This document shows, one piece after another, positions 1 to 8,863 of a stretch of DNA of 64,000 bases (positions are counted from its first letter, which is position 1; each line of letters opens with the position of its first letter). The translations under genes and the position numbers were made by a program. The stretch is from Malaya genurostris (Eukaryota > Arthropoda > Insecta > Diptera > Culicidae). Below the pieces are notes generated by a model. It made no database searches. It saw nothing but the letters and a program-made list of their open reading frames with translations, and was not told where the DNA came from. The DNA is taken from contig NC_080572.1 of assembly GCF_030247185.1 (NCBI RefSeq), forward strand, positions 34,022,971 to 34,086,970. The letters are read 5' to 3'.

Positions 1-103
1 GTAGTTTTTGAATGACGATGGACACGGACTTTCAAAACCTGTTTTAGATGGAAAAAACGCGTTTAAAGTTTTTTGTCTATAAAATCAATGGAAACAATTT
101 ATT
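1..103 (-). repeat. Inverted partner of 51724-51824
   Basis: This segment is close to the reverse complement of 51724-51824. Both contain the landmark GATGGACACGGACTTTCAAAA, read here on plus and there on minus, and an ATTGTTTCCATTGA stretch. At 51.7 kb the segment borders an ITmD37E transposase fragment. Here it directly borders the small inverted-repeat element at 104-320, so this copy looks like the same locus without the transposon. No coding potential is seen. Confidence 0.7.
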
Positions 104-320
104 ACTCAAGGGTCTAACATTTTCAAAAAATCATATTTTTTTCTTTTATAATTTGTTATAATGAAACATTTCAAGAATATTTTGTCAAGTTTTCAGGTCA
201 ATCGAAGCAGAAATATTAAGCCTGTGTGGCTTGGCTTGAATATTCTTTAAATGTTTTACTATCAGAAAATACAAAGAAAAAAAAGATGATTTTTTAAAAG
301 TGTTAGACCCTACCCGCCCC
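104..320. mobile_element. Small inverted-repeat element (MITE-like)
   Basis: The ends are inverted: AGGGTCTAACATTTTC near 107 faces the complement of AGGGTCTAACACTTTT near 285-310. The interior is AT-rich and non-coding. A related copy lies in the opposite orientation at 50518-50826. No target duplication could be fixed because the right end merges with a retroposon tail. MITE status is inferred from size, TIRs and lack of coding. Confidence 0.5.
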
Positions 321-465
321 TTAAATGAACCTTGTTACGTCGAATTTTTCCGCACTTTATCATCAAATCCTTACTCTTCCTTGAGTACTATGGCTCTACA
401 TTTTTCATATTCTTTCTCCTCTCACAATCTCTAGTTAGTTTGATATTGTTAAAAAACCGAAAGAT
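320..465 (+). repeat. 3' fragment of poly-A retroposon
   Basis: About 145 bases match the 3' part of the insertion at 18809-19367. Shared landmarks in order are TTCCGCACTTTAT, CTTGCTCTTCCTTGAGTACT or close variants, TTCTTTCTCCTCT and a final AACCGAAA. Only the tail is present, as expected for a 5'-truncated retroposon copy. Confidence 0.6.
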
Positions 466-960
466 AAACTAAGTAATTCTTGGACATACGAAAGTTCAAG
501 TTAACATTCCTTTAAATATTGTGTCCATTAACTTTTACATGAACACTGAATTCGTTTAATAGTTTTATCAATAGTCGTCTCATTAGTCGATACCACATTA
601 TTTTGTTTAGTACCCCACCTACAATTAACGAATGGTGGAGTTCGGTACTGAGAATCTATATCAGAAAGTTTTATATGAAAATAATGTGCAATTCTTCTGT
701 TATAGCAGAGTGAACATGAGGAGTGATTGTATCAGTATTCAGCTTATCGTTCGAGTCAATGCATAAAATCTCACAACTAATGGTTTTCAATCCACCAGAA
801 TTTATCCGACGCGAACGAACTTCAGCAAGCTAAATGCAAGACAAACCTCTTTGTTTGATCTCATTATTTAAATAGGAGAATCATATCATTGATTCGTACA
901 AAAATCGTTTTATAATGTGATTTGTTCAACTCACGCCTACGATGGCCAACAAAAATCATA
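466..960. other. Unassigned AT-rich DNA
   Basis: No coding region, RNA gene or repeat shared with the rest of the window was recognised here. Confidence 0.6.
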
Positions 961-1110
961 TATTATATTACATACATTATATTATATTATATTATATTAT
1001 ATTATATTATATTATATTATATTTTTTTATATTATATTATATTATATTATATTATATTATATTATATTATATTATATTATATTATATTATATTATATTAT
1101 ATTATATTAT
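961..1110 (+). repeat. (ATTAT)n microsatellite, left block
   Basis: A pentanucleotide ATTAT tract with one T-rich interruption near 1021. It resumes at 1792 on the far side of a mariner element, so the transposon appears to sit inside a once continuous tract. Open frames across it are repeat artefacts. Confidence 0.95.
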
Positions 1111-1111
1111 G

Positions 1112-1791
1112 TCAGGTGCACAACTTTGCTTCCGCCGTTTTCCGATAGGTGGCTGTACCGGCTGAGGCTGATCAAAATACATAGATGATAATGCCTTTAA
1201 AGTGAGTGTGTACAGTGCCTAACGAATTGTCATCGTCGTTTCAGTGACAGTTGTTCTTGTTTTCATATTATTCACGCTCGAAAATGTCTGTTTATGTGCC
1301 CAATTCTCGTCATTTGCGAGAAGTTTTACTTTTCTGTTACAATTCGCAAAAAAATGCAGCTGAAGCGCATCGAATGCTCTCGGAAACTTACGGTGATGCT
1401 GCTCTAAAAAAAAGAACGTATCGGGAGCGATTTCAACGTTTTAAAAATAATGATTTCGATGTCGAAGACAAACATGGTGGTGGAAGAGAAAAAACCTTTA
1501 AAGATGACCAACTAGAAGCATTGCTTGATGAAGAGCTCTTAAAACCGGGTGAAACTATCACAGGAGATCGTTCGATGGCACACGGCCTGACAGATCAACA
1601 TTTTCAATCCTTCGAAGAGTTGGAAAAATGGATTGCTTCATGGATAGCGTCAAAAGAGGACTCCTTTCTTCGACCCGGGATCCGAAAATTGCCGGAAAGA
1701 TGGGAGAAAGTTGAATAATACATCTGTAAACACTTTTTCGCAATAAAGCTTTTAATTAAAAAAAACGACGGAAGCAAAGTTGTACACCTGA
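1112..1791 (+). mobile_element. Internally deleted mariner element
   Basis: Inverted termini of about 29 bp: CAGGTGCACAACTTTGCTTC at the left faces the complement of CAGGTGTACAACTTTGCTTC at the right, with two or three differences. Total length is 680 bp, against about 1.3 kb for a complete mariner. The interior keeps the start and the end of a transposase frame and an AATAAA at 1742. Both sides are ATTAT microsatellite, which is rich in the TA target mariner uses. The element cannot move by itself because the DDE core is gone. Confidence 0.9.
1284..1718 (+). pseudogene. Mariner transposase with core removed in frame
   Basis: Mariner transposases bind the TIRs through an N-terminal helix-turn-helix pair and cut with a D,D34D catalytic core; full length is about 345 residues. 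This frame has 144 codons. Residues 1-78 are the DNA-binding start (SRHLREVLLFCYN, AAEAHRMLSETYGDAAL, RFKNNDFDVED). Next comes a short block normally found in mid protein (ELLKPGETITGDR). It runs straight into the C-terminal tail (MAHGLTDQHFQSFEELEKW to LPERWEKVE). Two deletions therefore removed all three catalytic aspartates without breaking the frame. The start at 1284 (MSVYVPN) fits the family; an upstream ATG at 1251 is open but less likely. Whether the protein is made is unknown; a DNA-binding product without catalysis is possible. Confidence 0.85.
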
Positions 1792-1965
1792 TATTATATT
1801 ATATTATATTATATTATATTATATTATATTATATTATATTATATTATATTATATTATATTATATTATATTATATTATATTATATTATATTATATTATATT
1901 ATATTATATTATATTATATTATATTATATTATATTATATAATATAAGAGTATATTGTGATATATT
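1792..1965 (+). repeat. (ATTAT)n microsatellite, right block
   Basis: Continuation of the pentanucleotide tract after the mariner, about 160 bases of near-perfect ATTAT, degrading after 1955. Confidence 0.95.
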
Positions 1966-2002
1966 ATATTATACTAGCTATTCCGGAGAACTTTATTTAA
2001 AT

Positions 2003-2571
2003 TTAGTTTTTCCAATGACTGAGCGGAAATATATATTGGAGAAGCCAAGTGAAAGAAAAACTAACAGAAAAGATGAATTTTTGGAAAAAGATACGCTCAG
2101 AGACAGGACTCGAACCTGCGTTCTTATGCATTCCGTGCATACGCGCTACCATTTCGCCACTCTGATCTTGTTTTAGCCACCCTAAAACTCGAAACAGACA
2201 TAGTAGCAACGTACATCGAACATGGTCTACATCCTGGCCGTCACCCGACCGATACCTTACATCCAAACATCTTCACTGTTCATCAAACACTAGTCCTCTC
2301 GCTTTATACCTATTTCTCCGATCAAGCATTGAGTAGGAGAGTGTATTTACAATCGCTTGTCACCTTCTTTTAATGGTGCCAGTCGCTGGCTGGACATCGT
2401 CAGCGACAGACCCCTATGAAGGTTGTATTGATTGTCTGCCCTTTCCTACCAGAAGCAGATTGTTACGGAAAATCAAACCGCAATTGTTTTTAACGATTTA
2501 TTAATTTTTAGTTTGACGTAAAGCCGCCATGACTAGGTTCAGTTTTTGCAATGACTGAGCGGAAATATATA
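2003..2571 (-). repeat. tRNA-like repeat monomer, copy A
   Basis: On the minus strand one monomer reads: an about 325-bp head, a 69-nt tRNA-like part with pol III boxes, a 22-bp spacer, then an about 120-bp block with TTTCACTTGGCTTCTCCAA and CATGGCGGCTTTACGTC. The same order recurs on plus at 3647-4300. In this copy the tail block from the next monomer follows head-to-tail and is split by the mariner at 2572. The monomer could be a multimerised tRNA-derived SINE or a miniature LTR-type element; the sequence does not decide. Confidence 0.7.
2097..2165 (-). pseudogene. tRNA-like sequence with pol III A and B boxes
   Basis: On the minus strand it folds as a tRNA cloverleaf. The acceptor pairs TCAGAG with CTCTGA, the D stem is GCG/CGC, the anticodon stem is TATGC/GCATA with loop ACGGAAT, and the T stem carries loop TTCGAGT. 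The A box reads TGGCGAAATGG and the B box GGTTCGAGTCC, both near consensus. The loop would present GGA, but position 33 is C instead of the invariant U and the acceptor is one pair short. It is probably a repeat-borne promoter derived from a tRNA, not a working tRNA. Confidence 0.6.
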
Positions 2572-3447
2572 CGAGGTCTGTTCAAAAAGTTCCCGGAATT
2601 TTTCAATTGCACGCGTCTGGAGAGTCCGGTGGTCAATTTTTTTTTATTGTGTTGGTACATATGTCCCTAATGTATGGTGAAATTTTCAGCTGTATTTATT
2701 GTTTACATTCTGTCTTGTAGCGGCTGGTGTAGACGTGTTTTTTTTTTAGCTCGGCGATTTTTGTTAGTTTAAACAATGGAAGAATTGAAGAGTCAAAGAA
2801 TTTGAGTCTGCTATGAAAAAAACAAGTGTTTACGAGTGGTATAAGCGTTTCCAAGATGGCCGCGAAGACGTTGAAGACGACGAACGCTCCGGTCGACCCA
2901 GCACGTCAAGAATCGATGAAAATGTGAGAAAAGTTTCCATGATTATGATTATGGATGATCGCCGAATTACTATTAGAGAAGTTGCTGATGAAGTTGGCAT
3001 ATCAGTTGGCTCATGCCATCATATTTTTTCAAATGTTTTGGGCATGAAACGAGTGGCAGCAAAATTCGTTATAAAAAAGGTGAATTTTGATCAAAAAAAC
3101 AAACGCATTACCATCGCTCAGGAGCTGTTAAACGACGTCAACGACGATCCAAATTTACTTGCAAGGGTCATAACTGGTGATGAAACATGGGTGTACGGTT
3201 ATGATGTCGAAACAAAAGCACAATCGTCCACGTGGAAGCACCCAACGTCACCAAGACAAAAATCGCCGAGCTCAAAAAAACACGTCTACATCAGCCGCTA
3301 CAAGACAGAATGTAAACAATGAATACAGCTGAAAATTTCACCATACATTAGGGACATATGTACCAACACAATAAAAAAAATTTTGACCACCGGACTCTCC
3401 AGACGCGCGCAATTAAAAAATTCCGGGAATTCTTTGAACAGACCTCG
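2572..3447 (+). mobile_element. Rearranged mariner with duplicated inverted 5' end
   Basis: Begins CGAGGTCTGTTCAAAAAG and ends in its complement, flanked by TA at 2570-2571 and 3448-3449. Removing the element and one TA restores the run GGAAATATATATTGGAG, which is seen intact at about 2035-2047 in copy A. The last 192 bases (3256-3447) are an inverted copy of the first 193 (2572-2764), including 5' leader DNA normally found only upstream of the transposase. The true 3' half, with the second and third catalytic aspartates, is absent. Confidence 0.88.
2813..3325 (+). pseudogene. Mariner transposase, N-terminal half
   Basis: The reading frame shows the second half of the DNA-binding region (YEWYKRFQDGREDVEDDERSG), a helix-turn-helix (ITIREVADEVGISVGSCHHIF) and the start of the catalytic core, RVITGDETWVYGYDVETKAQS, whose GDETW carries the first catalytic Asp. 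After WKHP the frame crosses into the inverted 5' leader, giving an unrelated tail of about 25 residues. An ATG at 2775 (MEELKSQRI) hits a stop at once, so the first helix is also lost. The sequence pattern is closest to irritans-type mariners. The product is non-functional as a transposase because two catalytic residues are missing. Confidence 0.85.
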
Positions 3448-3449
3448 TA

Positions 3450-3646
3450 TTGGAGAAGCCAAGTGAAAGAAAAACTAACAGAAAAGATGAATTTTTGGAA
3501 AAAGATACGCTCAGAGACAGGACTCGAACCTGCGTTCTTATGCATTCCGTGCATACGCGCTAGCATTTCGCCACTCTGATCTTGTTTTAGCCACTCTAAA
3601 ACTCGAAACAGACATAGTAGCAACGTACATAGAACATGGTCTACAT
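3450..3646 (-). repeat. tRNA-like repeat monomer, copy B (partial)
   Basis: Continues the minus-strand array after the mariner insertion: tail block, spacer, tRNA-like part, then only about 65 bases of head (to ATGGTCTACATC). It then switches abruptly at 3647 to a plus-strand copy of the tail block. This switch is the centre of the inverted arrangement. Confidence 0.7.
3511..3579 (-). pseudogene. tRNA-like sequence, second copy
   Basis: Same fold and boxes as the sequence at 2097-2165, with one change in the D loop region (TGCTAGCG in place of TGGTAGCG on the minus strand), which weakens the A box. Anticodon loop ACGGAAT is identical. Confidence 0.55.
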
Positions 3647-4300
3647 CTTTTCTGTTAGTTTCTCTTTCACTTGGCTTCTCCAATATATATTTCCGCTCAG
3701 TCATTGCAAAAACTGAACTTAGTCATGGCGGCTTTACGTCAAACTAAAAATTAATAAATCGTTAAAAACAATTGCGGTTTGATTTTCCGTAACAATCTGC
3801 TTCTGGTAGGAAAGAGCAGACAATCAATACAACCTTCATAGGGGTCTGTCGCTGACGATGTCCAGCCAGCGACTGGCACCATTAAAAGAAGGTGACAAGC
3901 GATTATAAATACACTCTCCTACTCAATGCCTGATCGGAGAAATAGGTATAAAGCGAGAGGACTAGTGTTTGATGGACAGAGAAGATGTTTGGATGTAAGG
4001 TATCGGTCGGGTGACGGCCAGGATGTAGACCATGTTCGATGTACGTTGCTACTATGTCTGTTTCGAGTTTTAGAGTGGCTAAAACAAGATCAGAGTGGCG
4101 AAATGGTAGCGCGTATGCACGGAATGCATAAGAACGCAGGTTCGAGTCCCGTCTCTGAGTATCTTTTTCCAAAAATTCATCTTTTCTGTTAGTTTTTCTT
4201 TCACTTGGCTTCTCCAATATATATTTCCGCTCAGTCATTGCAAAAACTGAACTTAGTCATGGAGGCTTTACGTCAAACTAAAAATTAATAAATCGTTAAT
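3647..4300 (+). repeat. tRNA-like repeat monomer, copy C, with flanking direct repeats
   Basis: Two about 120-bp direct repeats (3647-3766 and 4181-4300, a few differences such as CATGGCGGC against CATGGAGGC) enclose a complete head and tRNA-like part. The interval between them, about 535 bp, is the monomer length. Together with copies A and B this makes a broken palindrome centred near 3646. Confidence 0.7.
4090..4158 (+). pseudogene. tRNA-like sequence, third copy
   Basis: Plus-strand copy. A box TGGCGAAATGG starts at 4096 and B box GGTTCGAGTCC at 4139. The T stem has one mismatch (CCCGT in place of CCTGT). The acceptor keeps six pairs. The same unusual anticodon loop ACGGAAT is present. 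Confidence 0.6.
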
Positions 4301-6430
4301 TTATATTATTATTTCTAGCTATCATGAATTAATCTGAACTCGACAAACCATAAGGCATTTTTAAGCTGGTACTGCGAAATTCGGATTCATTATATGGTCG
4401 GATGTTTTTACTGGAAAGTACCGGGTGCTTAACCCCATTTTGGCATTCTTAACAGTAGTAATATGAAAGCTGTATAATCAAATTCGGATCTACTGTAAGT
4501 CCACTTGCATACACTGGTAATGCCTTGATCTGATGGTGGCTTCACACATGCATACACATACATACACATTCATCAAGGTTCATATCACTGTTGTTCCATC
4601 CTTCTTTAATTCACACACCAACGTTATTTTCTCATGAAAATAAGTGCAAGAAGAACCGATGCAAAATTTGAGGTATAAAGGAATAAGCACGCACGCGTGC
4701 AACCATATTTAGTAAGTTTGTTTCTAAAAATATGAATCAAATAGTGTGTGATACGACAGCACTAAAAATATAATGCATTCAAACTATGTAAATGTTGAAC
4801 ACAACGTTTCAGATGTTAACCGAACATTTTCAAGTATTCAGATGCTGTACCACAGTCGAGAAACCGATTTGCACGAGAGCTTGCAACGCTCGAATCTTTG
4901 TGCAATTAAATTTCCATTTAAATTAAAACAAACAACCTAATTATCTCGTTCAGATGTTGAATGTTCGCCGTTACAACGATTCACAGAACCTCCCCTCATT
5001 AAAAACTGCACATTATGCCGTCCACCGGAAGCGACAACGAAAAGGAAACCGCAAATAAGTAGGTCTCATCCGCGCTGCCATCTTCCAGCGGTGGAGCATC
5101 TATTGGCGTCAAGCTACAGGAATATGCACTGAGAGCTATTATGGTTGTGGCGACTGTTTATTTTCCTTATTCAATTTCCTTCTTATCGTTGCGGTACGGC
5201 GGTAGCAGTGAGAACAAATTCCCTGGATCGTTCGCCCCGGCGTAACAGAGAAATCCTGGAAACGCGAGGAAAATAACAAATTCCATTTGCTCGCGATGAA
5301 AGCTTCAACAATGAATGGCCGAATATTTCAAGAAAAAAAAAACACCTACGAATTGTGTGAGAATAAAATCGAAATAATTTTAAAAGCTTCCTATAAAACA
5401 AGATATTTATGTCGACCGATGCTATTACGTGTCGGAATTTATCTATTTGTGATACACACATTGCATGCTCGAGCAATGAAGGAAATTTTTGACGGTCGGC
5501 CAAACAGTCATCGTTGTTTGTACGTGCTGGTTGTTCCGCTAAGAGCAACTTCATGCGAAGTGATAGGGCCAAACACCATGTCAAAAATATGATTACATCT
5601 GAAGATCATAATAATATGAAAACTAAAAGCGAGCGACACCATCAATTAATTCCACATTATTTGAGCTACCTACCGTTTATGTCTTTAAAATAGATCGTCA
5701 GATCATGAATCCTTGCTCGATGGTCCGATCCATTATTCAGAAAAAAATTATTTTCAGCTTCAGTTTGTCGTTTGGGTCAGCACAAACTTTCGTATTGACC
5801 ATCACATCCATGTTTTCGAACCACTCTAAAGATCAAACTGCTGAAAACCAAAAAAGGTGACCACATTGGAACGGTCTATCTTGGAATCAGACCGTCCATA
5901 GTTGTTTCCTTTGGAGCGCTTATGATTCTCGACGTGGACTTGGCACCCAGACCGATGAGCAACCGACCGGAACAAACACACCTAGTCTCGTCTCAACCAA
6001 TTCTCACATTCCACCGTGGTATGTGTTGCGGATGAAATATTGGAACAAGGGTGGTGAGAAGTGAAACGAAAGAACTCTACTAGGTACTTTCAAACATGTG
6101 TTTACGATTGAATCGTTAAAAGATAAAGCTGCGATAGACAGTTCTCGATTGAGTTGTGGATATTGCTTCCGTACCGGTACTGATGGTGTTCGCAATTTTA
6201 CTTCTCCCTTAAGCAACAGCGTGTTTTTTGTGCGGTTGAGTTTTTTCCGGTATTTCCGGAAGTGTCTTCAATATTAATGTGAAAATTTATTACTATGTAC
6301 ACCATTTCATTGCTAATGGTACTTAGCAAACTCACCAAATAACGAAATGTTCCATCTCAATCCATAAGTTTTCATTATATACCAGGTTTACCGGTATGAA
6401 ATTAACGTTTTGTTTTTGGTTAAAATGAAA
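4301..6430. other. Mostly unassigned intergenic DNA
   Basis: Apart from the short repeat tail at 4486-4552, nothing recognisable was found. Open frames around 5183-5592 lie on both strands, overlap each other, match no family I know and lack convincing coding character. Confidence 0.5.
4486..4552 (+). repeat. 3' end fragment of the CACAT-tailed retroposon
   Basis: Matches the last about 65 bases of the elements at 17700-19871 and 21334-22974: CTACTGTAAGTC, CACTGG, CCTTGA, CTGATGGTGGCTTCAC. It is followed by CACA- and CATA-rich simple sequence in place of the CATCA tail. A heavily 5'-truncated or decayed copy is the simplest reading. Confidence 0.6.
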
Positions 6431-6659
6431 TGTATGTATGTATGTATGTATGTATGTATGTATGTATGTATGTATGTATGTATGTATGTATGAATGTATG
6501 AATGTATGTATGTATGTATGTATGTATGTATGTATGTATGTATGTATGTATGTATGTATGTATGTATGTATGTATGTATGTATGTATGTATGTATGTATG
6601 TATGTATGTATGTATGTATGTATGTATGTGTGTGTTTTTTTTTTTTTTTTTTTTTTTTT
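6431..6659 (+). repeat. (TATG)n microsatellite and poly-T
   Basis: About 50 TATG units with a few GAATG interruptions near 6490-6502, a short TGTG transition, then about 25 T. Three overlapping frames stay open through it only because the unit has no stop codon. Confidence 0.97.
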
Positions 6660-6669
6660 ACAAGGTGAA

Positions 6670-7490
6670 ATACCTACTTATGTACTTTCCCAGTTCACGC
6701 GCTCAGTAGTTGTCAAGCTACCGCTATTGTGAACCAGCGAGTGGGACTGGCTGACCTTACCCACTAAAACACCTTGGACATCTTGCCTTGATCCCCCCGG
6801 AACTAAGCTAAGCTCAATACTTCGGGGGAGGCTGTGCTCATGCACTTCTTCGTTTGGGAGAAAATGAGCTCCTGCTCTCTATATACATCTCGGCTGTGCT
6901 CATGCACTTCTTCGTTTGGGAGAAAATGAGCTCCTGAGTTTCTATCTTTATCCCTCTCGATCCACCTTTGGCGCCTCGACAACCCAATGCCGCTACGTCG
7001 CGCCGCACTACTCAACTGATCCCCGACGATGGATCTAGCCTACACCGACTGAGAGTTTCCCCTTTTACGCCACGCGGGACACCCGAAGGAGTGCCGAGGT
7101 CTGCTCTGCGATTCCGGTTGGAGCATGGCGTCCGGTTCGCTGATGCCCCGACGACACGAATCGGTGTTGTGGCGTCTGCTCGACTTGTCCCCGGTGATGG
7201 ATCTAGCCTACACCGACAGAGAGTTCCCCGACGATGGAAGTTCTTCCGAAACCGACGTTTTCGATACCCGTCTACGGCCCGACCGTAAGGATGCCTGGGT
7301 CGATCCAATGATGCCGGTTGGAGGATGGCTTCCGGTTCACTGGTGCCCCGACTATCTTAACGGTGCTACGCCACGATCTACTCGTCTAATCCCCGATGAA
7401 AGATCTAGACTACACCGACGGAGAGTTCCCCGGCGAAAGAGGCTCTCCCGACACCGAGTCCCCTGTTGCACCACTCGGGACACACGAGAG
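6670..7490. repeat. GC-richer degenerate tandem repeat region
   Basis: A 45-bp block (GGCTGTGCTCATGCACTTC onward) occurs at 6830-6874 and again at 6892-6936, a 62-bp step. Further on, GATCTAGCCTACACCGAC-type motifs recur near 7030, 7199 and 7404, steps of about 170 and 200 bases. GC content is clearly above the surroundings. Overlapping open frames on both strands look like by-products of the composition. Origin unknown. Confidence 0.6.
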
Positions 7491-7740
7491 AGTGTATGTG
7501 TGTGTGTATGTATGTATGTGTATGTATGTAACAAAAATAATAGCTGAACCGATTTTCACAAACTAAGATTCAAATGAAAGGTCTCATGATCCCATAGTCT
7601 GCTATTGACTTTCATCCCGAACACTGATTTTCACAAACTAAGATTCAAATAAAAGATCTTACGGTCCCATAGCCTGCCATTGAATTTCATTTGGATCTGA
7701 CTTCCGATTCCGGAGTTACATGGTAATATGTGACATTTTC
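7491..7740 (+). repeat. TGTG/ATGT tract followed by satellite-like unit
   Basis: A TGTG/TATG microsatellite leads into AACCGATTTTCACAAAC and ATTCAAATGAAAGGTCT, then a near repeat of both about 70 bases later. The same phrases recur inside the repeat copies at 36791-38197, 58050-58602 and 61191-62006, so this is probably a fragment of that family. Confidence 0.55.
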
Positions 7741-7741
7741 G

Positions 7742-7895
7742 ATGCCAAACGTCTTAGAATTGCAAGAAACGTCGAGATTTAGTGTAATCTCGAAAAAATT
7801 TTTTTGAAAAAAATCGACTTTCTGGGACATAAGAAACGTTTTTTTGGGGTTACACTAAATCTCGACGTTTCATGCAATTCTAAGACGTTTGGCAT
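7742..7895. repeat. Long near-perfect hairpin
   Basis: Arms 7742-7787 and 7850-7895 are reverse complements at 45 of 46 positions (start ATGCCAAACGTCTTAG), around a 62-base AT-rich loop. A diverged single arm lies at about 12550-12600. Transcribed, this would form a stable stem. Confidence 0.9.
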
Positions 7896-8076
7896 AAAAA
7901 AATTTTAATTTCGGATATCTCATGTCACTATGGTGATTTTTCAAGATAGAAAATGTTCAAACCTTAACCGCCTTACCCATATCCGATTTAGCTCAAATTT
8001 CGCTTGGGGACTTTATTGAGGTGCTTGATCATTTGGCTCTACCGCTTTATGAAGTTAGAGGTGATCCCAAAATATT

Positions 8077-8819
8077 TCTTTCCATAAATACGTTTATTTC
8101 ATAGGCTATATACATAAGTTTTTCTCCGCCGTGGCATCCATAATACATAGTACTTTAAACCTAATACATTTCGAATATCATATTAGTATGTTGGTATTCA
8201 CTAGTTAATCTAAACACTGTTTTTATCAAGCGATTTGCTTTTATAAGTTACATTATATAAAATACATTTATTTCGAGCATGATGTTATAACTATTTAGGT
8301 TTGTTTGGATCCGTTCATCACTTTTATTCATTTAATATAGCTGGCTATTGGTTAAACTCATGGAAGAGAAAGGGGTCTAATATAAAATAAAATTTAAATT
8401 GGAACTCCAATGGACTTAATGAAATGATAAAGAAGTTTCATTTAAGAAAGGTCACGACAAAAAAGAATGTCACGAACTGAGACATTAGATAGTCTAATTT
8501 GAGCACGCAAGGAATTTATTAGTTGAGATCTGACATCACGATACTCCACGCATGTCCAAACGACATGATCAATATCGCGATAATTTTCGCCACAAGCACA
8601 ATGATTAGTCTCGGGAAGTCCAATTCGAAGAAGTTGTGCATCTAACGTGTAGTGATTAGACATGAGTCTGGACATCACACGAATGAAATTCCTACTCACT
8701 TCCAGTCCCCTGAACCATGCCTTTGTCGATATTTTAGGAATAATTGAGTGCCTCCACCGACCCAGATTATCTTTATCCCAAGAAACTTACCAGCTGGCAA
8801 ATGTTCTTTGGGGAGATGC
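8077..8819 (-). mobile_element. 5'-truncated I-clade LINE copy
   Basis: A 743-bp insertion flanked by the 12-bp duplication TCCCAAAATATT (8065-8076 and 8820-8831). It contains the end of ORF2 and the 3' UTR of the same family as 15682-25136; the 3' end is marked by TTATGTATAT and an AATAAA-type signal on the minus strand. Severe 5' truncation plus target duplication is the signature of target-primed reverse transcription. Confidence 0.85.
8400..8819 (-). pseudogene. I-clade ORF2 C-terminus (zinc knuckle region)
   Basis: Translated on minus it shows HSIIPKISTKAWFRGLEVSR, MSRLMSNHYTLDAQLLRIG and the C-terminal cysteine/histidine cluster CACGENYRDIDHVVWTC, then DVRSQLINSLRAQ. In I-clade LINEs this domain follows RNase H and is thought to bind nucleic acid. 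An early stop after FCRDLS cuts off the usual MKLLY...IGVPI end. Only about 125 residues remain, so this copy never encoded a working enzyme. Confidence 0.85.
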
Positions 8820-8863
8820 TCCCAAAATATTGGCACCCTTAAATACATTAGAGCGGCAAAAAC

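Noticed and set aside
917..1188. Three overlapping open frames of Tyr/Ile repeats
   Set aside because: They are translations of the ATTAT microsatellite, not genes.
2097..2165. Functional serine tRNA (GGA)
   Set aside because: Position 33 is C, the acceptor has only six pairs, there is no long variable arm as serine tRNAs need, and the sequence recurs as part of a repeat.
2003..4238. Frames overlapping the tRNA-like monomers (for example 3348-3704 and 3926-4192)
   Set aside because: The same peptide recurs because the repeat recurs; the monomer is better explained by its pol III boxes.
5183..5592. Open frames of 133 and 101 codons
   Set aside because: They lie on opposite strands over the same bases, with no motif or supporting context.
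6438..6732. Frames rich in Met-Tyr-Val-Cys repeats
   Set aside because: The TATG unit contains no stop codon in these registers; pure microsatellite artefact.
6803..7547. Several overlapping frames on both strands with Arg/Pro-rich products
   Set aside because: They follow the GC-richer tandem repeat and exist on both strands at once; no domain is recognisable.
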